From Kitasatospora arboriphila (lineage in GTDB: Bacteria > Actinomycetota > Actinomycetes > Mycobacteriales > Mycobacteriaceae): 64,000 bases of DNA. Where the stretch lies: contig NZ_JNYV01000003.1 in assembly GCF_000717275.1 (NCBI RefSeq), positions 682,001 to 746,000 of the forward strand. The letters run 5' to 3'. The notes beneath the pieces were generated by a model. The model was given only the letters and a program-made list of their open reading frames with translations. It was not told the DNA's origin and ran no database searches. Below, in pieces: positions 25,237 to 34,266 of this stretch (positions within the stretch are counted from its first letter, which is position 1; every line of letters starts with the position of its first letter). The position numbers and the translations under genes are program-made.

Positions 25237-26348
25237 CACCCGCGCCGCTGGACTTGCCGACGATCTCCCTCGCGCCGAAGGTGCTCCTGCACGACCATCT
25301 CGACGGCGGACTGCGCCCGGGAACCGTGCTGGAGTTGGCCCGCGATGTCGGGTACGAGGATCTGCCCGCCGAGGACGTCCCCGGCCTTGCCTCGTGGTTC
25401 CGCGAAGCCGCCGACAGCGGATCCTTGGTGCGATACCTCGAGACGTTCACGCACACCGTCGCGGTGATGCAGACGGCCGCGGCTCTGGAGCGGGTGGCCC
25501 GTGAATGCGCCGAAGACCTCGCCGACGACGGGGTGGTGTACGCGGAGGTCCGCTTCGCCCCCGAACAGCATCTGGAAGCCGGCCTGACCCTCGACGAGGT
25601 TGTCGAGGCCGTGCTGCGAGGATTTGCCGACGGCACCGCGCACGCGGCAGACCGGGGCCGGAAGATTCAGGTACGCACTCTGGTGACCGCGATGCGGCAC
25701 GCCGCTCGGTCGAGGGAGATCGCCGAATTGGCAGTGCGATTCCGCCACCGCGGCGTCGCGGGCTTCGACATCGCGGGCGCCGAGGCCGGTTACCCGCCGA
25801 GCAGACATCTCGATGCGTTCGAGTACATGCGGGCGAACAACGCACCCTTCACCATCCATGCCGGTGAGGCGTTCGGACTGCCGTCGATCCACGAGGCGAT
25901 CAGCTTCTGCGGTGCCGATCGCCTCGGGCATGGGGTCCGGGTGATCGAGGACATCGTCCTACCGGCCGGCACCGATCTCGCGGCAGGGGCATTCCCGGAC
26001 GCCCAGCTGGGTGATGTGGCGAACTACGTGCGCGACAAGCGAATTCCGCTGGAACTGTGTCCGAGCAGCAACGTCCAGACCGGCGCTGTCGAGAGTTTGG
26101 TGACCCATCCGTTCAACGTGCTGGCCCGACTGCGGTTCCGGGTGACGGTGAACACCGACAACCGGCTGATGAGTGACACCACCATGAGCCGGGAGTGCAA
26201 GGTGCTCGTCGACCAGTTCGACTACGGCTGGGCCGACCTCGAACGGTTCACGGTGAACGCGATGAAGTCGGCATTCATCCACTTCGACGAACGACTTGCC
26301 ATCATCGACGACGTCATCAAGCCGGGATACGCGGTGCTCATCGGCTGA
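25233..26348 (+). CDS. add: Adenosine deaminase
   Basis: 371 residues from the ATG at 25233, which overlaps the deoA stop by 4 bp. A metal-dependent TIM-barrel deaminase: HDHLDGGL (zinc histidines, about 18-25), HAGEAFG (catalytic Glu) and [10 protein letters not shown] (late Asp pair) are all visible. It converts adenosine and deoxyadenosine to inosine forms, feeding the purine nucleoside phosphorylase at 33411. It is the last gene of the cdd-deoA-add operon. Confidence 0.95.
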   Translation: MTPAPLDLPTISLAPKVLLHDHLDGGLRPGTVLELARDVGYEDLPAEDVPGLASWFREAADSGSLVRYLETFTHTVAVMQTAAALERVARECAEDLADDGVVYAEVRFAPEQHLEAGLTLDEVVEAVLRGFADGTAHAADRGRKIQVRTLVTAMRHAARSREIAELAVRFRHRGVAGFDIAGAEAGYPPSRHLDAFEYMRANNAPFTIHAGEAFGLPSIHEAISFCGADRLGHGVRVIEDIVLPAGTDLAAGAFPDAQLGDVANYVRDKRIPLELCPSSNVQTGAVESLVTHPFNVLARLRFRVTVNTDNRLMSDTTMSRECKVLVDQFDYGWADLERFTVNAMKSAFIHFDERLAIIDDVIKPGYAVLIG

Positions 26349-26351
26349 ATG

Positions 26352-26435
26352 CCGTCGAGCGGGCCTTTACCGCCGTCGACCGGGCCGATACCGCCATCGA
26401 CCGGGCCGTTATCACCGTCGACCGGGCCGACCCAG
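26352..26435. repeat. Four-copy 21-bp imperfect tandem repeat
   Basis: Four consecutive 21-base units start at 26352, 26373, 26394 and 26415. They share the core ccrtcgascgggcc with a variable tail. The array fills the 94 bp between the add stop and the stop of the convergent acidic-protein gene. Because the unit is a multiple of three, it stays open when translated, but it lies after the add stop codon. Confidence 0.9.
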
Positions 26436-26442
26436 CGGCCGG

Positions 26443-27729
26443 CTAACCGCGTTTCTTGTCGAGCCGGGTCTCGAACTCGTGCTCCAGCGCCCGCCACGCC
26501 TCGGATTCGTTGTCGAAGGGCGGGCTCGGGGCCAAGCGCTTCGGGTCGGGGTTGAGCGCATAGTTGACGAACCAACCCAGCGGCGTCGTGGAACCCAGTG
26601 CTTCCGCGACGGAATCGTCGTCCGCGAAATCGGCTGCGTCGGTGAACAGCTCGACTGCCAACTCCAGCTGGCGACGGTCGATGCGGCGGGGACCGTCCGC
26701 GATGTCGTCGGTGAGGCCGGGCAGCACGTAGACGTTGTCCTCGTACACCTCGATCTCCAGCGAACCGTCGGTTGCGGCGACCTGGATCTCCTCGAAGGTG
26801 CTGACCACGGAGAGGTCGTGTTCGTTGTCGTCGGCGAGGAACCGCTCCAGTGCCCGGTGCGAGGGGAAGGCGAAGATCTTGCCGCGTGCGCCCAAGAAGA
26901 CCGGGTCGTCGTCGAGATAACAACGCAGCGTGAAGAACTCGCCGTCGGAGGTGATGATCTGGATGGGGTCGATGCCGACCGACGCCCAGAAATCGTCCTC
27001 GTCGATCTCGTCGTCATCATCATCGTCATCGTCGTCGAGGTCTTCGTCATCGTCGTCGGAATCCGTGTCGTCCGATTCGCCGTCGATCAACTCGATGTCT
27101 TCGTCGGGCTCGTCTTCGTCTTCGGCACTGGCGGCGGCGAGGATCTCTGCCTCGGCCACCGACACCAGGTCGGCGTCGACCTCGGGGCTGGTGATCACCT
27201 CGTCGATGGCATCGACCACGTCGTCCCAGCGTTTGTCGATGAGTGTTCCGATGCGCCCCCACAGTTCTTCACCGTCACGGCCCTGGAAGTTGCGGGTGCC
27301 GGTGGTGACGGCACCGAGGATGGGGTTGCCGTTGAAGAACTTGGTGATCGGGGTCAGTTCGCAGACCTCGCCGATGATCCGGACGATCTCGAGTACGTCC
27401 TCGAGTTTGGCGATGACCTCGGGTGTGGGGTCTTCGGAGGCGAGCTCGGGAACGGCGATCAGGTCAAAAGATTTGTCCTCGGCCGGTTCGAGTTCGTCGG
27501 CCTTGAGTCCGACAACGGTATTCCACGCGGGGTGTTCCACCAGATCGTTGTCGTCGCCCGAACGGATGAAGGCCACCAGTTCTGCCACGGAGGCGAAGCC
27601 GTACAGATCCTCGTCGAGACCGAGGAATGCCTCCCACTCATCGTCACCCTCGCGCCAGCGTGGGGCCCACAGGGTGAACGCGTTGCCCTCGGTGATTCCG
27701 AGTTCGATTGGGACGATGTCTCCGGCCAT
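26443..27729 (-). CDS. Acidic conserved actinobacterial protein (Rv3311-like)
   Basis: 428 residues from the ATG at 27729 (MAGDIVPIEL); a GTG two codons upstream is possible. No catalytic motif is visible. Two alpha/beta segments (about 1-200 and 245-428) flank an extremely acidic tract (about 205-245) containing nine aspartates in a row. There is no signal peptide or membrane helix, so it should be cytoplasmic. Such proteins are sometimes labelled primosomal without evidence. Position after cdd-deoA-add matches Rv3311 in M. tuberculosis. Function is unknown; the acidic linker could bind metal or basic partners. Confidence 0.75.
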   Translation of the reverse strand: MAGDIVPIELGITEGNAFTLWAPRWREGDDEWEAFLGLDEDLYGFASVAELVAFIRSGDDNDLVEHPAWNTVVGLKADELEPAEDKSFDLIAVPELASEDPTPEVIAKLEDVLEIVRIIGEVCELTPITKFFNGNPILGAVTTGTRNFQGRDGEELWGRIGTLIDKRWDDVVDAIDEVITSPEVDADLVSVAEAEILAAASAEDEDEPDEDIELIDGESDDTDSDDDDEDLDDDDDDDDDEIDEDDFWASVGIDPIQIITSDGEFFTLRCYLDDDPVFLGARGKIFAFPSHRALERFLADDNEHDLSVVSTFEEIQVAATDGSLEIEVYEDNVYVLPGLTDDIADGPRRIDRRQLELAVELFTDAADFADDDSVAEALGSTTPLGWFVNYALNPDPKRLAPSPPFDNESEAWRALEHEFETRLDKKRG

Positions 27730-27821
27730 GGCCACAGAGCCTAGTCACCGATCCTGAACGTCGGCTACATCGGGCATGGCCGGATCGTGACGGTGCCGGA
27801 TCACCGGTGGTGTCGCTCGAG

Positions 27822-28889
27822 TCATTGCGGTCGGTAGAACCCTTCGAAGGTCTGACCCATGTTGGTCGTACGCAGCGGGGACACACTGACCGGGTCTCCG
27901 GCTTCCACCAGCTGGCCGTTGCCCACATACATGGCGACGTGTCCCGACCACACGGCGAGATCACCCGGCTGGAGATCGGACTGTGCGATCGCGACGCCGG
28001 CTGTGTCCTGTTCCTGGGCAAGCCTGGGCAATTCGACTCCGGCCTCCCGGTAGGCCCATTGGGTCAGACCGCTGCAGTCCAGACCCTGCCCGGGCGTGGT
28101 GCCGCCCCAGACATAGGGCACACCCTGCTGGCTCAGTGCTGCCCGTACCGCTGTTGCGGCTCGTTCGTTCGGTGCGTAGGCCACCGACCCGTCGGGCAAG
28201 GTGATGGCGACGCCGGTGCCACCGGGGTTGGTTGCCGACAATCCGGCCGGCAGCGTCTGAGCTCCTCCGGCCGCGTCGTGAGATGTGACTGGGGCAGCAG
28301 CCTGCACCGGCCCGAACGCTGCGTCGGTGAGATTTCCGAGTTCGTCGCCGACTCGCGCCAATTGGGTGTCTACCATCGCTGAGCCCGCAGGGGTACGGCC
28401 GATGGCCATCAGGCGTCGGGTGTCGTCGGCCAATGCGGCTCGGGTCTTCTCGAGCACGGCGATGCCGCGTTGAATGTGCGTCATCGCGACCGGAATGACC
28501 GCAGCCACACCGGCGGGGGTGAAGAGTGACGGTCCCATGGCCGAGGCGATGGTGACAAACGAATCGAGGATCGACTGGAGTTCGACGGAGGCCAGGCGCA
28601 CCTCGTCGGCTGCCGACTCGATCACCTCGGCGATGTCGGTGCTGTTGTCGCAATGGTGCGCGGTGTCCCGGACCGCCTGGTCCAGTGTGGCGAGGGCCTG
28701 GTAGCCACCGGCACCCGACCACTGTGGTGCCAGCTCGCTGTTCAATCGATGCTGCGTGGCACTGGCCTCGTCGAGAACCGCTGCGGTGGAACGAAGTTGC
28801 GCCGCAGGAGCGCCCGCGGGCAGCACGCCGGTTCCCATCGCCGTGATCAGGGCGTTCAGCGGGGCGAGCAGGAGCTCGATGGGGATCAT
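27822..28889 (-). CDS. NlpC/P60 peptidase with N-terminal type-VII-like helical domain
   Basis: 355 residues. The first about 190 are Ala-rich helices with a W-x-G turn ([11 protein letters not shown], about 55-66) as in WXG100/PPE-like type VII substrates. A short Gly/Ala linker follows. The C-terminal about 115 residues are an NlpC/P60 (C40) domain with the catalytic Cys in [15 protein letters not shown] and His in [10 protein letters not shown]40 enzymes cut D-Glu/mDAP bonds in peptidoglycan stem peptides. No classical signal peptide is seen, consistent with export by a type VII system. Its start overlaps the stop of the small gene upstream by one base, so they are likely a secreted pair. 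Confidence 0.82.
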   Translation of the reverse strand: MIPIELLLAPLNALITAMGTGVLPAGAPAAQLRSTAAVLDEASATQHRLNSELAPQWSGAGGYQALATLDQAVRDTAHHCDNSTDIAEVIESAADEVRLASVELQSILDSFVTIASAMGPSLFTPAGVAAVIPVAMTHIQRGIAVLEKTRAALADDTRRLMAIGRTPAGSAMVDTQLARVGDELGNLTDAAFGPVQAAAPVTSHDAAGGAQTLPAGLSATNPGGTGVAITLPDGSVAYAPNERAATAVRAALSQQGVPYVWGGTTPGQGLDCSGLTQWAYREAGVELPRLAQEQDTAGVAIAQSDLQPGDLAVWSGHVAMYVGNGQLVEAGDPVSVSPLRTTNMGQTFEGFYRPQ

Positions 28890-29197
28890 CAGATCGCCAC
28901 GATCTGCGCCGCGCTGTTGTCGTCGGTGTCGGCGTAGGCGACCTGCGCGCCGCGCAGGCCATCACCGAGTGTCCGGACCCTGGCCGCGAGCTGTTCGATC
29001 TCGCGGCAGTGCCGGTCGGTGACCATCGCGGCCGCGGCCGCGAACTCGGCTCCGATGATGCCGAACACCGGAGCGAGCAGCGACGCGTCGGCGCGGCCGG
29101 CCAAGGCATGGGTGGCGATGTCCTCGCCGACGGCGCGGGTGCCGAGGGAGGCGGTTCGGAGGGCGGCGGGATCAACGGAGACCTGACTCATGGGCAT
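28889..29197 (-). CDS. Small type VII secretion-associated (EspC/WXG100-like) protein
   Basis: 102 residues from ATG 29197, or 100 from ATG 29191 (MSQVSVDP). It is Ala-rich and predicted to be two helices. The pattern [17 protein letters not shown] and a hydrophobic Gly/Ala turn in the middle resemble DUF2580/EspC-family partners of ESX systems. It is translationally coupled to the NlpC/P60 gene, as partner proteins usually are to their larger substrate. No ESX core genes are in the window. Confidence 0.65.
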   Translation of the reverse strand: MPMSQVSVDPAALRTASLGTRAVGEDIATHALAGRADASLLAPVFGIIGAEFAAAAAMVTDRHCREIEQLAARVRTLGDGLRGAQVAYADTDDNSAAQIVAI

Positions 29198-29242
29198 TCG
29201 ACGCGATCGCCGGGCGTGGCGGTTCCCTCGTATGGTTGGTCA

Positions 29243-29866
29243 ATGCAGATCCGAGCTGTTGATCATCCATTGGCCGCCGCAAGGCTGACCACGTTGCGCG
29301 ACGAGCGCACCGACAACGCCGCCTTTCGTGGCGCGCTTGCCGACCTCACCCAGATGCTGATCTACGAGGCGCTGGTGGGAGCGCCGGTCGCGGAGGTGCC
29401 GGTCACGACGCCGGTGACCACCACCACGGGGGTGCGACTTGCAGCGCCGCCGCTGTTGGTTCCCGTTCTGCGCGCCGGCCTCGGGATGGTGGAACAGGCG
29501 CATGCGATGGTGCCGGAAGCGAACGTGGGGTTCGTCGGGATCGCCCGTAACGAAGAGACGCATCAGCCGGTTCCGTACCTCGAGTCGCTGCCGGACGATC
29601 TGACCGGCCAGCCTGTGTTCGTGCTCGACCCGATGCTCGCCACCGGTGGGTCGATGCTGCACACGATCGAACTGCTGGTGCAGCGCAAGGCCACCGACAT
29701 CACCGCGGTGTGCGTCGTCGCCGCGCCGGAAGGTGTTGAGGCACTAGAAAAGTCGGGCTACCCGGTGCGCCTGGTCACCGCGGCCGTCGACGAGGGGCTC
29801 AACGACGCCGCGTACATCACACCCGGGCTCGGCGACGCCGGGGACCGCCAGTTCGGGCCACGCTGA
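29243..29866 (+). CDS. upp: Uracil phosphoribosyltransferase
   Basis: 207 residues from the ATG at 29243 ([10 protein letters not shown]); the upstream in-frame stretch is shadow of the divergent gene. The PRPP-binding motif [14 protein letters not shown] (about 125-138) and the uracil-binding [13 protein letters not shown]-terminus are diagnostic. It makes UMP from uracil and PRPP, recovering uracil released by nucleoside phosphorolysis. It is divergent from the type-VII-like pair; in M. tuberculosis upp (Rv3309c) lies next to pmmB as well. Confidence 0.95.
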   Translation: MQIRAVDHPLAAARLTTLRDERTDNAAFRGALADLTQMLIYEALVGAPVAEVPVTTPVTTTTGVRLAAPPLLVPVLRAGLGMVEQAHAMVPEANVGFVGIARNEETHQPVPYLESLPDDLTGQPVFVLDPMLATGGSMLHTIELLVQRKATDITAVCVVAAPEGVEALEKSGYPVRLVTAAVDEGLNDAAYITPGLGDAGDRQFGPR

Positions 29867-29887
29867 CCAGAGCTTGAGCCGATGCAT

Positions 29888-29903
29888 CCCGACGCGGGTC
29901 GGG
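29888..29903. terminator. Short hairpin between convergent upp and VOC genes
   Basis: 6-bp stem cccgac / gtcggg with a four-base loop, 22 bases after the upp stop and 9 bases beyond the VOC-gene stop. Weak, no T-tract, but it sits where a bidirectional terminator is needed. Confidence 0.35.
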
Positions 29904-29911
29904 CTGCTCGG

Positions 29912-30313
29912 TCAGACCGTGTAGAACTCGAGCGCGATGCCGTCGGGGTCCCGGAAAGCGATGAGGTGGCCGGTGGAGCCGACGGCGATCCCGCTGTGCT
30001 CGACGCCCGCGGCGTCCAGATGGGTCAGCCAGCGCTCGAGTGCTCGCAAGTCGGGGACCGCGAGCGCGAGGTGGTCCAGACCGCAACGGAACTCGGAGAA
30101 GCGACCCGATATGGCGTCGGTCCCATGGCCGTTGAGTACCACCTGAATTCCGCATTCGTGGGCAAGGAGGGCCTTTTTCAGGTTGTAGCTCGAGTGGCGT
30201 CGCCGTAACCGGAATCCGCACACATCCTGATACCAGGTGATACTCCGGTCGACGTCGCTCACGGTGAGACTCACATGATGGAGGCCGGTGATCGGCGGGA
30301 ACGCTGCGGACAC
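29912..30313 (-). CDS. VOC-superfamily (glyoxalase/dioxygenase fold) protein
   Basis: 133 residues from a GTG at 30313 with a GGAGG ribosome site 9 bases upstream; the longer open frame upstream is Arg/His-rich shadow of the ABC gene. Two beta-alpha-beta-beta-beta units of the vicinal-oxygen-chelate fold are seen. HHVSLTV (His), LDHLALAV (His) and GIALEFYTV (Glu) give three metal ligands, so it should be a metal-dependent enzyme rather than a binding protein. The substrate is unknown: lyase, isomerase and dioxygenase members all exist. It is downstream of, and co-directional with, the ABC ATPase. Confidence 0.8.
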   Translation of the reverse strand: MSAAFPPITGLHHVSLTVSDVDRSITWYQDVCGFRLRRRHSSYNLKKALLAHECGIQVVLNGHGTDAISGRFSEFRCGLDHLALAVPDLRALERWLTHLDAAGVEHSGIAVGSTGHLIAFRDPDGIALEFYTV

Positions 30314-30333
30314 GGTTGGTTCCTCCGGTTCTC

Positions 30334-31131
30334 CTAGGGGTGACTGCGTGCGGACCATCGTCCGCCGTCGCGGCGCACCTGTACAGGATGGTCGAAGCAG
30401 GTGCTGATGGTGTCGGTGGTGAGGGCGTCGTCGACCTCGCCGCAGGCCACCGTGAGGCCGTCGCGCAAGAGCAGGGCATGGCTGGTGCTGGTGGGCAGAT
30501 CCTCCAGGTGATGGGTCACCAGAACGCTGGCGAGATCGACGACTTCGCGGCGCAGTTGATCGATGCTCCCGAGTAGTTGTTCTCGGGCGGCGAGATCGAG
30601 TCCGGTTGCCGGCTCGTCGAGCAGCAGCAGTGACGGGCGTGCCATCAGAGCTCGCGCGATCAGCGTCCGGCCCCGTTCGCCCTGGCTCATCAGCGGCCAC
30701 ACCGAATTTCGGCGGTCCGACATCCCCAGCAGGTCGAGAAGTTCGTCGGCATGTTTGTTCTCGTCGGCGGTATACGTACGCCTGCGGTCGAGTTCGGGTG
30801 TGTTGGTGAGGCCGGTGAGCACCACGTCGTGAGCGGACAACGGCAAATCCAATCGGTGCCGCGGGTCCACGTGCCCGATGTGCGTGCGCAATTCGCGCAT
30901 GTCCACCCGGCCGAGGCGGCGACCGAGCACGTCCACCGTGCCGCGGGTCGGATGACCGAACGCGCCGAGAATGTTCAGCAGCGTCGACTTACCGGCGCCG
31001 TTGGGTCCGAGCAGTGCCCAATGTTCTCCGGCGTGAACGGTGAAGGTGATGTCGCGCAGGAGGAATCGCCCGCCGCGCACCACATCGATGTGTGCGGCGT
31101 GAAGCACCTCACGAGAGCTGGGACCGGCCAC
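30334..31131 (-). CDS. ABC transporter ATP-binding protein (stand-alone)
   Basis: 265 residues, GTG start. The Walker A is GPNGAGKST (about 42-50), the signature LMSQGERGR replaces LSGGQ, Walker B is LLLLDEPATGLD, and the switch histidine follows in VLVTHH. The divergent signature and solitary position resemble ModF/YlmA-type ATPases found without membrane partners. No permease or binding-protein gene is adjacent, so the partner must be elsewhere or the protein has a non-transport role. It lies 4 bp after the stop of the membrane-anchored gene and just before the VOC gene. Confidence 0.88.
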   Translation of the reverse strand: MAGPSSREVLHAAHIDVVRGGRFLLRDITFTVHAGEHWALLGPNGAGKSTLLNILGAFGHPTRGTVDVLGRRLGRVDMRELRTHIGHVDPRHRLDLPLSAHDVVLTGLTNTPELDRRRTYTADENKHADELLDLLGMSDRRNSVWPLMSQGERGRTLIARALMARPSLLLLDEPATGLDLAAREQLLGSIDQLRREVVDLASVLVTHHLEDLPTSTSHALLLRDGLTVACGEVDDALTTDTISTCFDHPVQVRRDGGRWSARSHP

Positions 31132-31135
31132 GAGA

Positions 31136-31732
31136 TCAGTTGGTCCAGTAGTAGATCATCGGCTCGGCAGCGACCACCGAACCGTTGGTCGAGATGGTCA
31201 GGGCTGCGGGAGTCATCTCGTACGTGGTGTCGATATTGACGGCGACGAATTGATCACCAGACCGGGTGGGGAATTGAAGCTCGGTGCTCTGTCCGTCCGC
31301 GAGGCCCTTGTAGTAGTAGCGGCCGACCTGGGTACCGACCTGGCAGACAACAACATTCGACCGCGCGGTCTGGCCGATCATCACCGCTGGATCGCCGGCC
31401 GCGTTGCAGCGGGGACCGCTGACGAAACCTTGCCAGTCGGTGCCCGGCACCGTGGGCGTGGCCCGCGGCGTCGAGATCGTCGGTGGTGTGGTGGTCGGAG
31501 GCGTCGTGGCGGTCACCGTCTCGGTTTTCGTCGACACCTGCTGCGTTGCGGTCGGGGGCGGCGGCGTTGTGCTGCTGTCGGACGCCGAGGATTTTTTGTC
31601 CGCGGGGATGAAGAGGAAACCCAGGAGTACCGCGAGCGCCAGGACCAAAACGCCCGCCACGACAGCGCCGATGACCAGAGGAGAAGCCCACGGTGATCTC
31701 GGCGGGGGAGTCGGGTAGAAGTTGCCGCTCAC
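31136..31732 (-). CDS. Membrane-anchored protein with Thr/Pro-rich linker, function unknown
   Basis: 198 residues, GTG start. A short Pro-rich cytoplasmic tail leads to one helix (about 17-43, VVAGVLVLALAVLLGFLFI). A Ser/Thr/Pro linker (about 48-98) follows, then a small extracytoplasmic domain of about 100 residues with two cysteines (CNAAG and VVCQVG) that may form a disulfide. This single-pass layout is common for mycobacterial envelope proteins whose domain sits in the periplasm-like space. I recognise no family. It lies between pmmB (10 bp) and the ABC ATPase (4 bp) in the same orientation. Confidence 0.75.
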   Translation of the reverse strand: MSGNFYPTPPPRSPWASPLVIGAVVAGVLVLALAVLLGFLFIPADKKSSASDSSTTPPPPTATQQVSTKTETVTATTPPTTTPPTISTPRATPTVPGTDWQGFVSGPRCNAAGDPAVMIGQTARSNVVVCQVGTQVGRYYYKGLADGQSTELQFPTRSGDQFVAVNIDTTYEMTPAALTISTNGSVVAAEPMIYYWTN

Positions 31733-31741
31733 GCGCTCACC

Positions 31742-33403
31742 CTACCGGTGGCCGGCGTTGGTCAATGCCGACACCTCGTCGGTCAGCTGCGCCAATCGTC
31801 GCTGGGCAGCCGTGTGCGCCTCGCCCAGCGGCCGTCCAGGAGATTCGGTTATCTCGAGATAGAACTTCAGCTTCGGTTCGGTACCCGACGGCCGTGCGAT
31901 CACCCGGATCGTTCCGGTGTCGGTGGTGCCGGTGAACTGCACTGCGTCCGTTGATTGCGTTGGGTCCGTTGATTGCGTTGGCGGTCTCGAGAGAAAATCC
32001 TTCATCGCAACGACAACCCCCGCGAGCTCAGAAGGCGGATCGTGACGCAGCGACCGCATGATCTCTGCAATCCGATCAAGGTCGTCGACCCGCAGCGAGT
32101 ACTGACCGGTCGTGTGGACGCCGTGGAGTTCGAACAGCTCGTCAAGGCGCTGGGCCAGTGTTCGGCTGGACCGGGTGAGACCGTCTGCCAGTACGCAGAG
32201 TGCCACGGCGGCGCTGATGCCGTCCTTGTCCCGGACGGCGTCCGGGTCCACACAGTGGCCGATGGCTTCTTCGTAGGCGTATACGAGTCCCTCGCCTGCA
32301 CGGACCAGCCATTTGAAGCCTGTGAGGGTGGTCGCGTGGCGCGCACCCGCGGCCGCGGCGATCTTGCTCAGCAAGCTGCCGGAGACGATCGTGCTGGCAA
32401 CCAACGGGCTGCGTCCGGTTCCGGCCACGGTGTTGCGGGAAGCGAGGATGTCCGCGCCGAGGAGCGCGCCCGTTTCATCGCCGGTCAACATTCGCCACGA
32501 GCCCTCGACCAGGGCCCCGACCGCGCAGCGATCAGCGTCCGGATCGAGAGCGATGGCCAGGTCGGCGTCGATGTCATCGGCGAGGTCCAGCAGGAGGTCC
32601 GCAGCTCCGGGTTCTTCCGGATTGGGGAAGGTCGCAGTCGGGAAGTCGGGGTCGGGGTGTTGTTGTTCGGGCACCACAACAACATTCGTGAAACCGGCCC
32701 GACGCAGGGCTTCGACCGCGAGTTCGCCACCCACACCGTGCATGGCGGTCAGCGCGACCTTGAGATCGCTGCGCCGCGTGCCGAATCGCGACCCGAGGCG
32801 TGCCAGGTACCTCTCGGTGTTCGCGTCGGCGCGAGAGTCCGAGTCCACCGGGATACGGGCGATCGAGATTGCGGCGCCGGTGTGACCGATGAGCTGCTCG
32901 ATCTCGTTGTCGGCGGGCGGGACCAGTTGGGCGCCACCGTCGAGGTACACCTTGTAGCCGTTGTCGGCGGGTGGGTTGTGTGATGCGGTGATCTGCATCC
33001 CTGCAGCCGCACCGAGATCGCGAACGGCGAAGGCGACCAGGGGTGTCGGGCCGGGATCGGGAAGCGCAACGACATCAAAACCCTGCGCGGCAAGCACTTC
33101 GGTCGTCGCGTGGAAGAACTGCTCAGATCCGTGCCGGGCGTCGCGGCCGACCACAACCGAGGCGCCGCGATGGCCATGGTCGATGAGCCATTGTCCGACG
33201 CCTGCTGTCGCCTTCGTTACCACTGCGACATTCATCCCCATCGGTCCCGCGCGAACCGGGCCGCGTAGTCCTGCGGTACCGAAATGCAATGTGTCCGAGA
33301 AGCGCTCGGCAATCGAATCAGAGTCGAGGGTCTGCAGTTCGCTGCGGGTGGCCGGGTCCGGGTCCGCGTCGATCCAGGCCTGGACCTTGTCGATCTGGCT
33401 CAT
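31742..33403 (-). CDS. pmmB: Phosphomannomutase/phosphoglucomutase family protein
   Basis: 553 residues, the length of bacterial phosphopentomutase/phosphoglucomutase PgcA-type enzymes. The catalytic serine is in ITASHNPPADNGYK (about residues 137-150), the metal loop is DPDADR, and the sugar-ring loop is GFKWLVRAGEG. The C-terminal RPSGTEPKLKFY phosphate-binding motif is intact. It interconverts hexose or pentose 1- and 6/5-phosphates and could process the (deoxy)ribose-1-phosphate formed by the phosphorylases nearby. pmmB-deoD order matches Rv3308-Rv3307. A run of STDPTQSTD repeats lies near the C-terminus. Confidence 0.92.
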   Translation of the reverse strand: MSQIDKVQAWIDADPDPATRSELQTLDSDSIAERFSDTLHFGTAGLRGPVRAGPMGMNVAVVTKATAGVGQWLIDHGHRGASVVVGRDARHGSEQFFHATTEVLAAQGFDVVALPDPGPTPLVAFAVRDLGAAAGMQITASHNPPADNGYKVYLDGGAQLVPPADNEIEQLIGHTGAAISIARIPVDSDSRADANTERYLARLGSRFGTRRSDLKVALTAMHGVGGELAVEALRRAGFTNVVVVPEQQHPDPDFPTATFPNPEEPGAADLLLDLADDIDADLAIALDPDADRCAVGALVEGSWRMLTGDETGALLGADILASRNTVAGTGRSPLVASTIVSGSLLSKIAAAAGARHATTLTGFKWLVRAGEGLVYAYEEAIGHCVDPDAVRDKDGISAAVALCVLADGLTRSSRTLAQRLDELFELHGVHTTGQYSLRVDDLDRIAEIMRSLRHDPPSELAGVVVAMKDFLSRPPTQSTDPTQSTDAVQFTGTTDTGTIRVIARPSGTEPKLKFYLEITESPGRPLGEAHTAAQRRLAQLTDEVSALTNAGHR

Positions 33404-33410
33404 CCTACGA

Positions 33411-34235
33411 TCAGATCTTCTCGATCACCTGGGCCAGGAGGTGGCCCATCCGCGTCGCCGATGCCCGGCCGACCTCGAGCACCTCCTCGTGGTCGAGGGG
33501 TTCTCCGGTGATCCCCGCAGCGAGATTGGTGACCAGAGAAATGCCGAGTACCTCGAGCTTTTCCGCTCGGGCCGCGATGGTCTCGTGGACGGTGGACATC
33601 CCGACAAGATCTGCACCGATGACCCGCAGCATGTTGATCTCGGCGGGTGTCTCGTAGTGCGGCCCGGGAAGCCCTGCGTAAACACCGTCGGCGAGAGAGG
33701 GATCGACAGATTGCGCGATACCGCGGAGCCGCGGCGAATAGGCGTTGACCAGATCCACGAACTGCGCGCCGACCAGCGGCGAGCGGCCGGTGAGGTTGAG
33801 GTGATCGCTGATCAGTACCGGTTGACCGACGGTCATGTCGGAGCGCAGTCCACCGGCGGCGTTGGTGAGCACAAGGGTTCGGACACCGGCAGCCGCGGCG
33901 GTCCGGACGGCATGAACGACATTCGCGAGGGGATGGCCCTCATACGCGTGTGTTCTGCCGAGCAACACCAGAACTGATTTACCACCGATGTGCAACGAAT
34001 GGACGGTACCCGAGTGACCTTCGGCGCTGGGGGGTGTGAAACCGGGCAGCGTCGCCATCGGGATGCTGGTCTCGGCCGCGCCGAGCGCGTCGGCGGCCGG
34101 CGCCCACCCCGAGCCGAGGACCACCGCCACATCGTGGTCGTCAAGGCCGCTCTGCTGCGCGATGACAGCAGCCGCGGTCTGAGCACTTGCCCTGGGATCG
34201 GTCGAGAGGTCAACATCTGCGCCGTCGATTGCCAT
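33411..34235 (-). CDS. deoD: Purine nucleoside phosphorylase (trimeric type)
   Basis: 274 residues. VVLGSGW (phosphate-binding, about 38-44), [10 protein letters not shown] and [12 protein letters not shown] identify the trimeric PNP family that splits inosine and guanosine with phosphate. The C-terminal [14 protein letters not shown] and NLAAGI segments form the purine site. It is the partner of adenosine deaminase in purine salvage. It ends 7 bp before pmmB and is divergent by 31 bp from the enoyl-CoA hydratase. It corresponds to Rv3307, annotated deoD or punA. Confidence 0.95.
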   Translation of the reverse strand: MAIDGADVDLSTDPRASAQTAAAVIAQQSGLDDHDVAVVLGSGWAPAADALGAAETSIPMATLPGFTPPSAEGHSGTVHSLHIGGKSVLVLLGRTHAYEGHPLANVVHAVRTAAAAGVRTLVLTNAAGGLRSDMTVGQPVLISDHLNLTGRSPLVGAQFVDLVNAYSPRLRGIAQSVDPSLADGVYAGLPGPHYETPAEINMLRVIGADLVGMSTVHETIAARAEKLEVLGISLVTNLAAGITGEPLDHEEVLEVGRASATRMGHLLAQVIEKI

Positions 34236-34266
34236 GGGCTCAACCCTAAGGCGATATGGTCACCGC

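Noticed and set aside
26349..26555. Short frame reading a PPSTGP-like repeat peptide
   Set aside because: It merely translates the 21-bp tandem repeat and the antisense of the next gene; no ribosome site.
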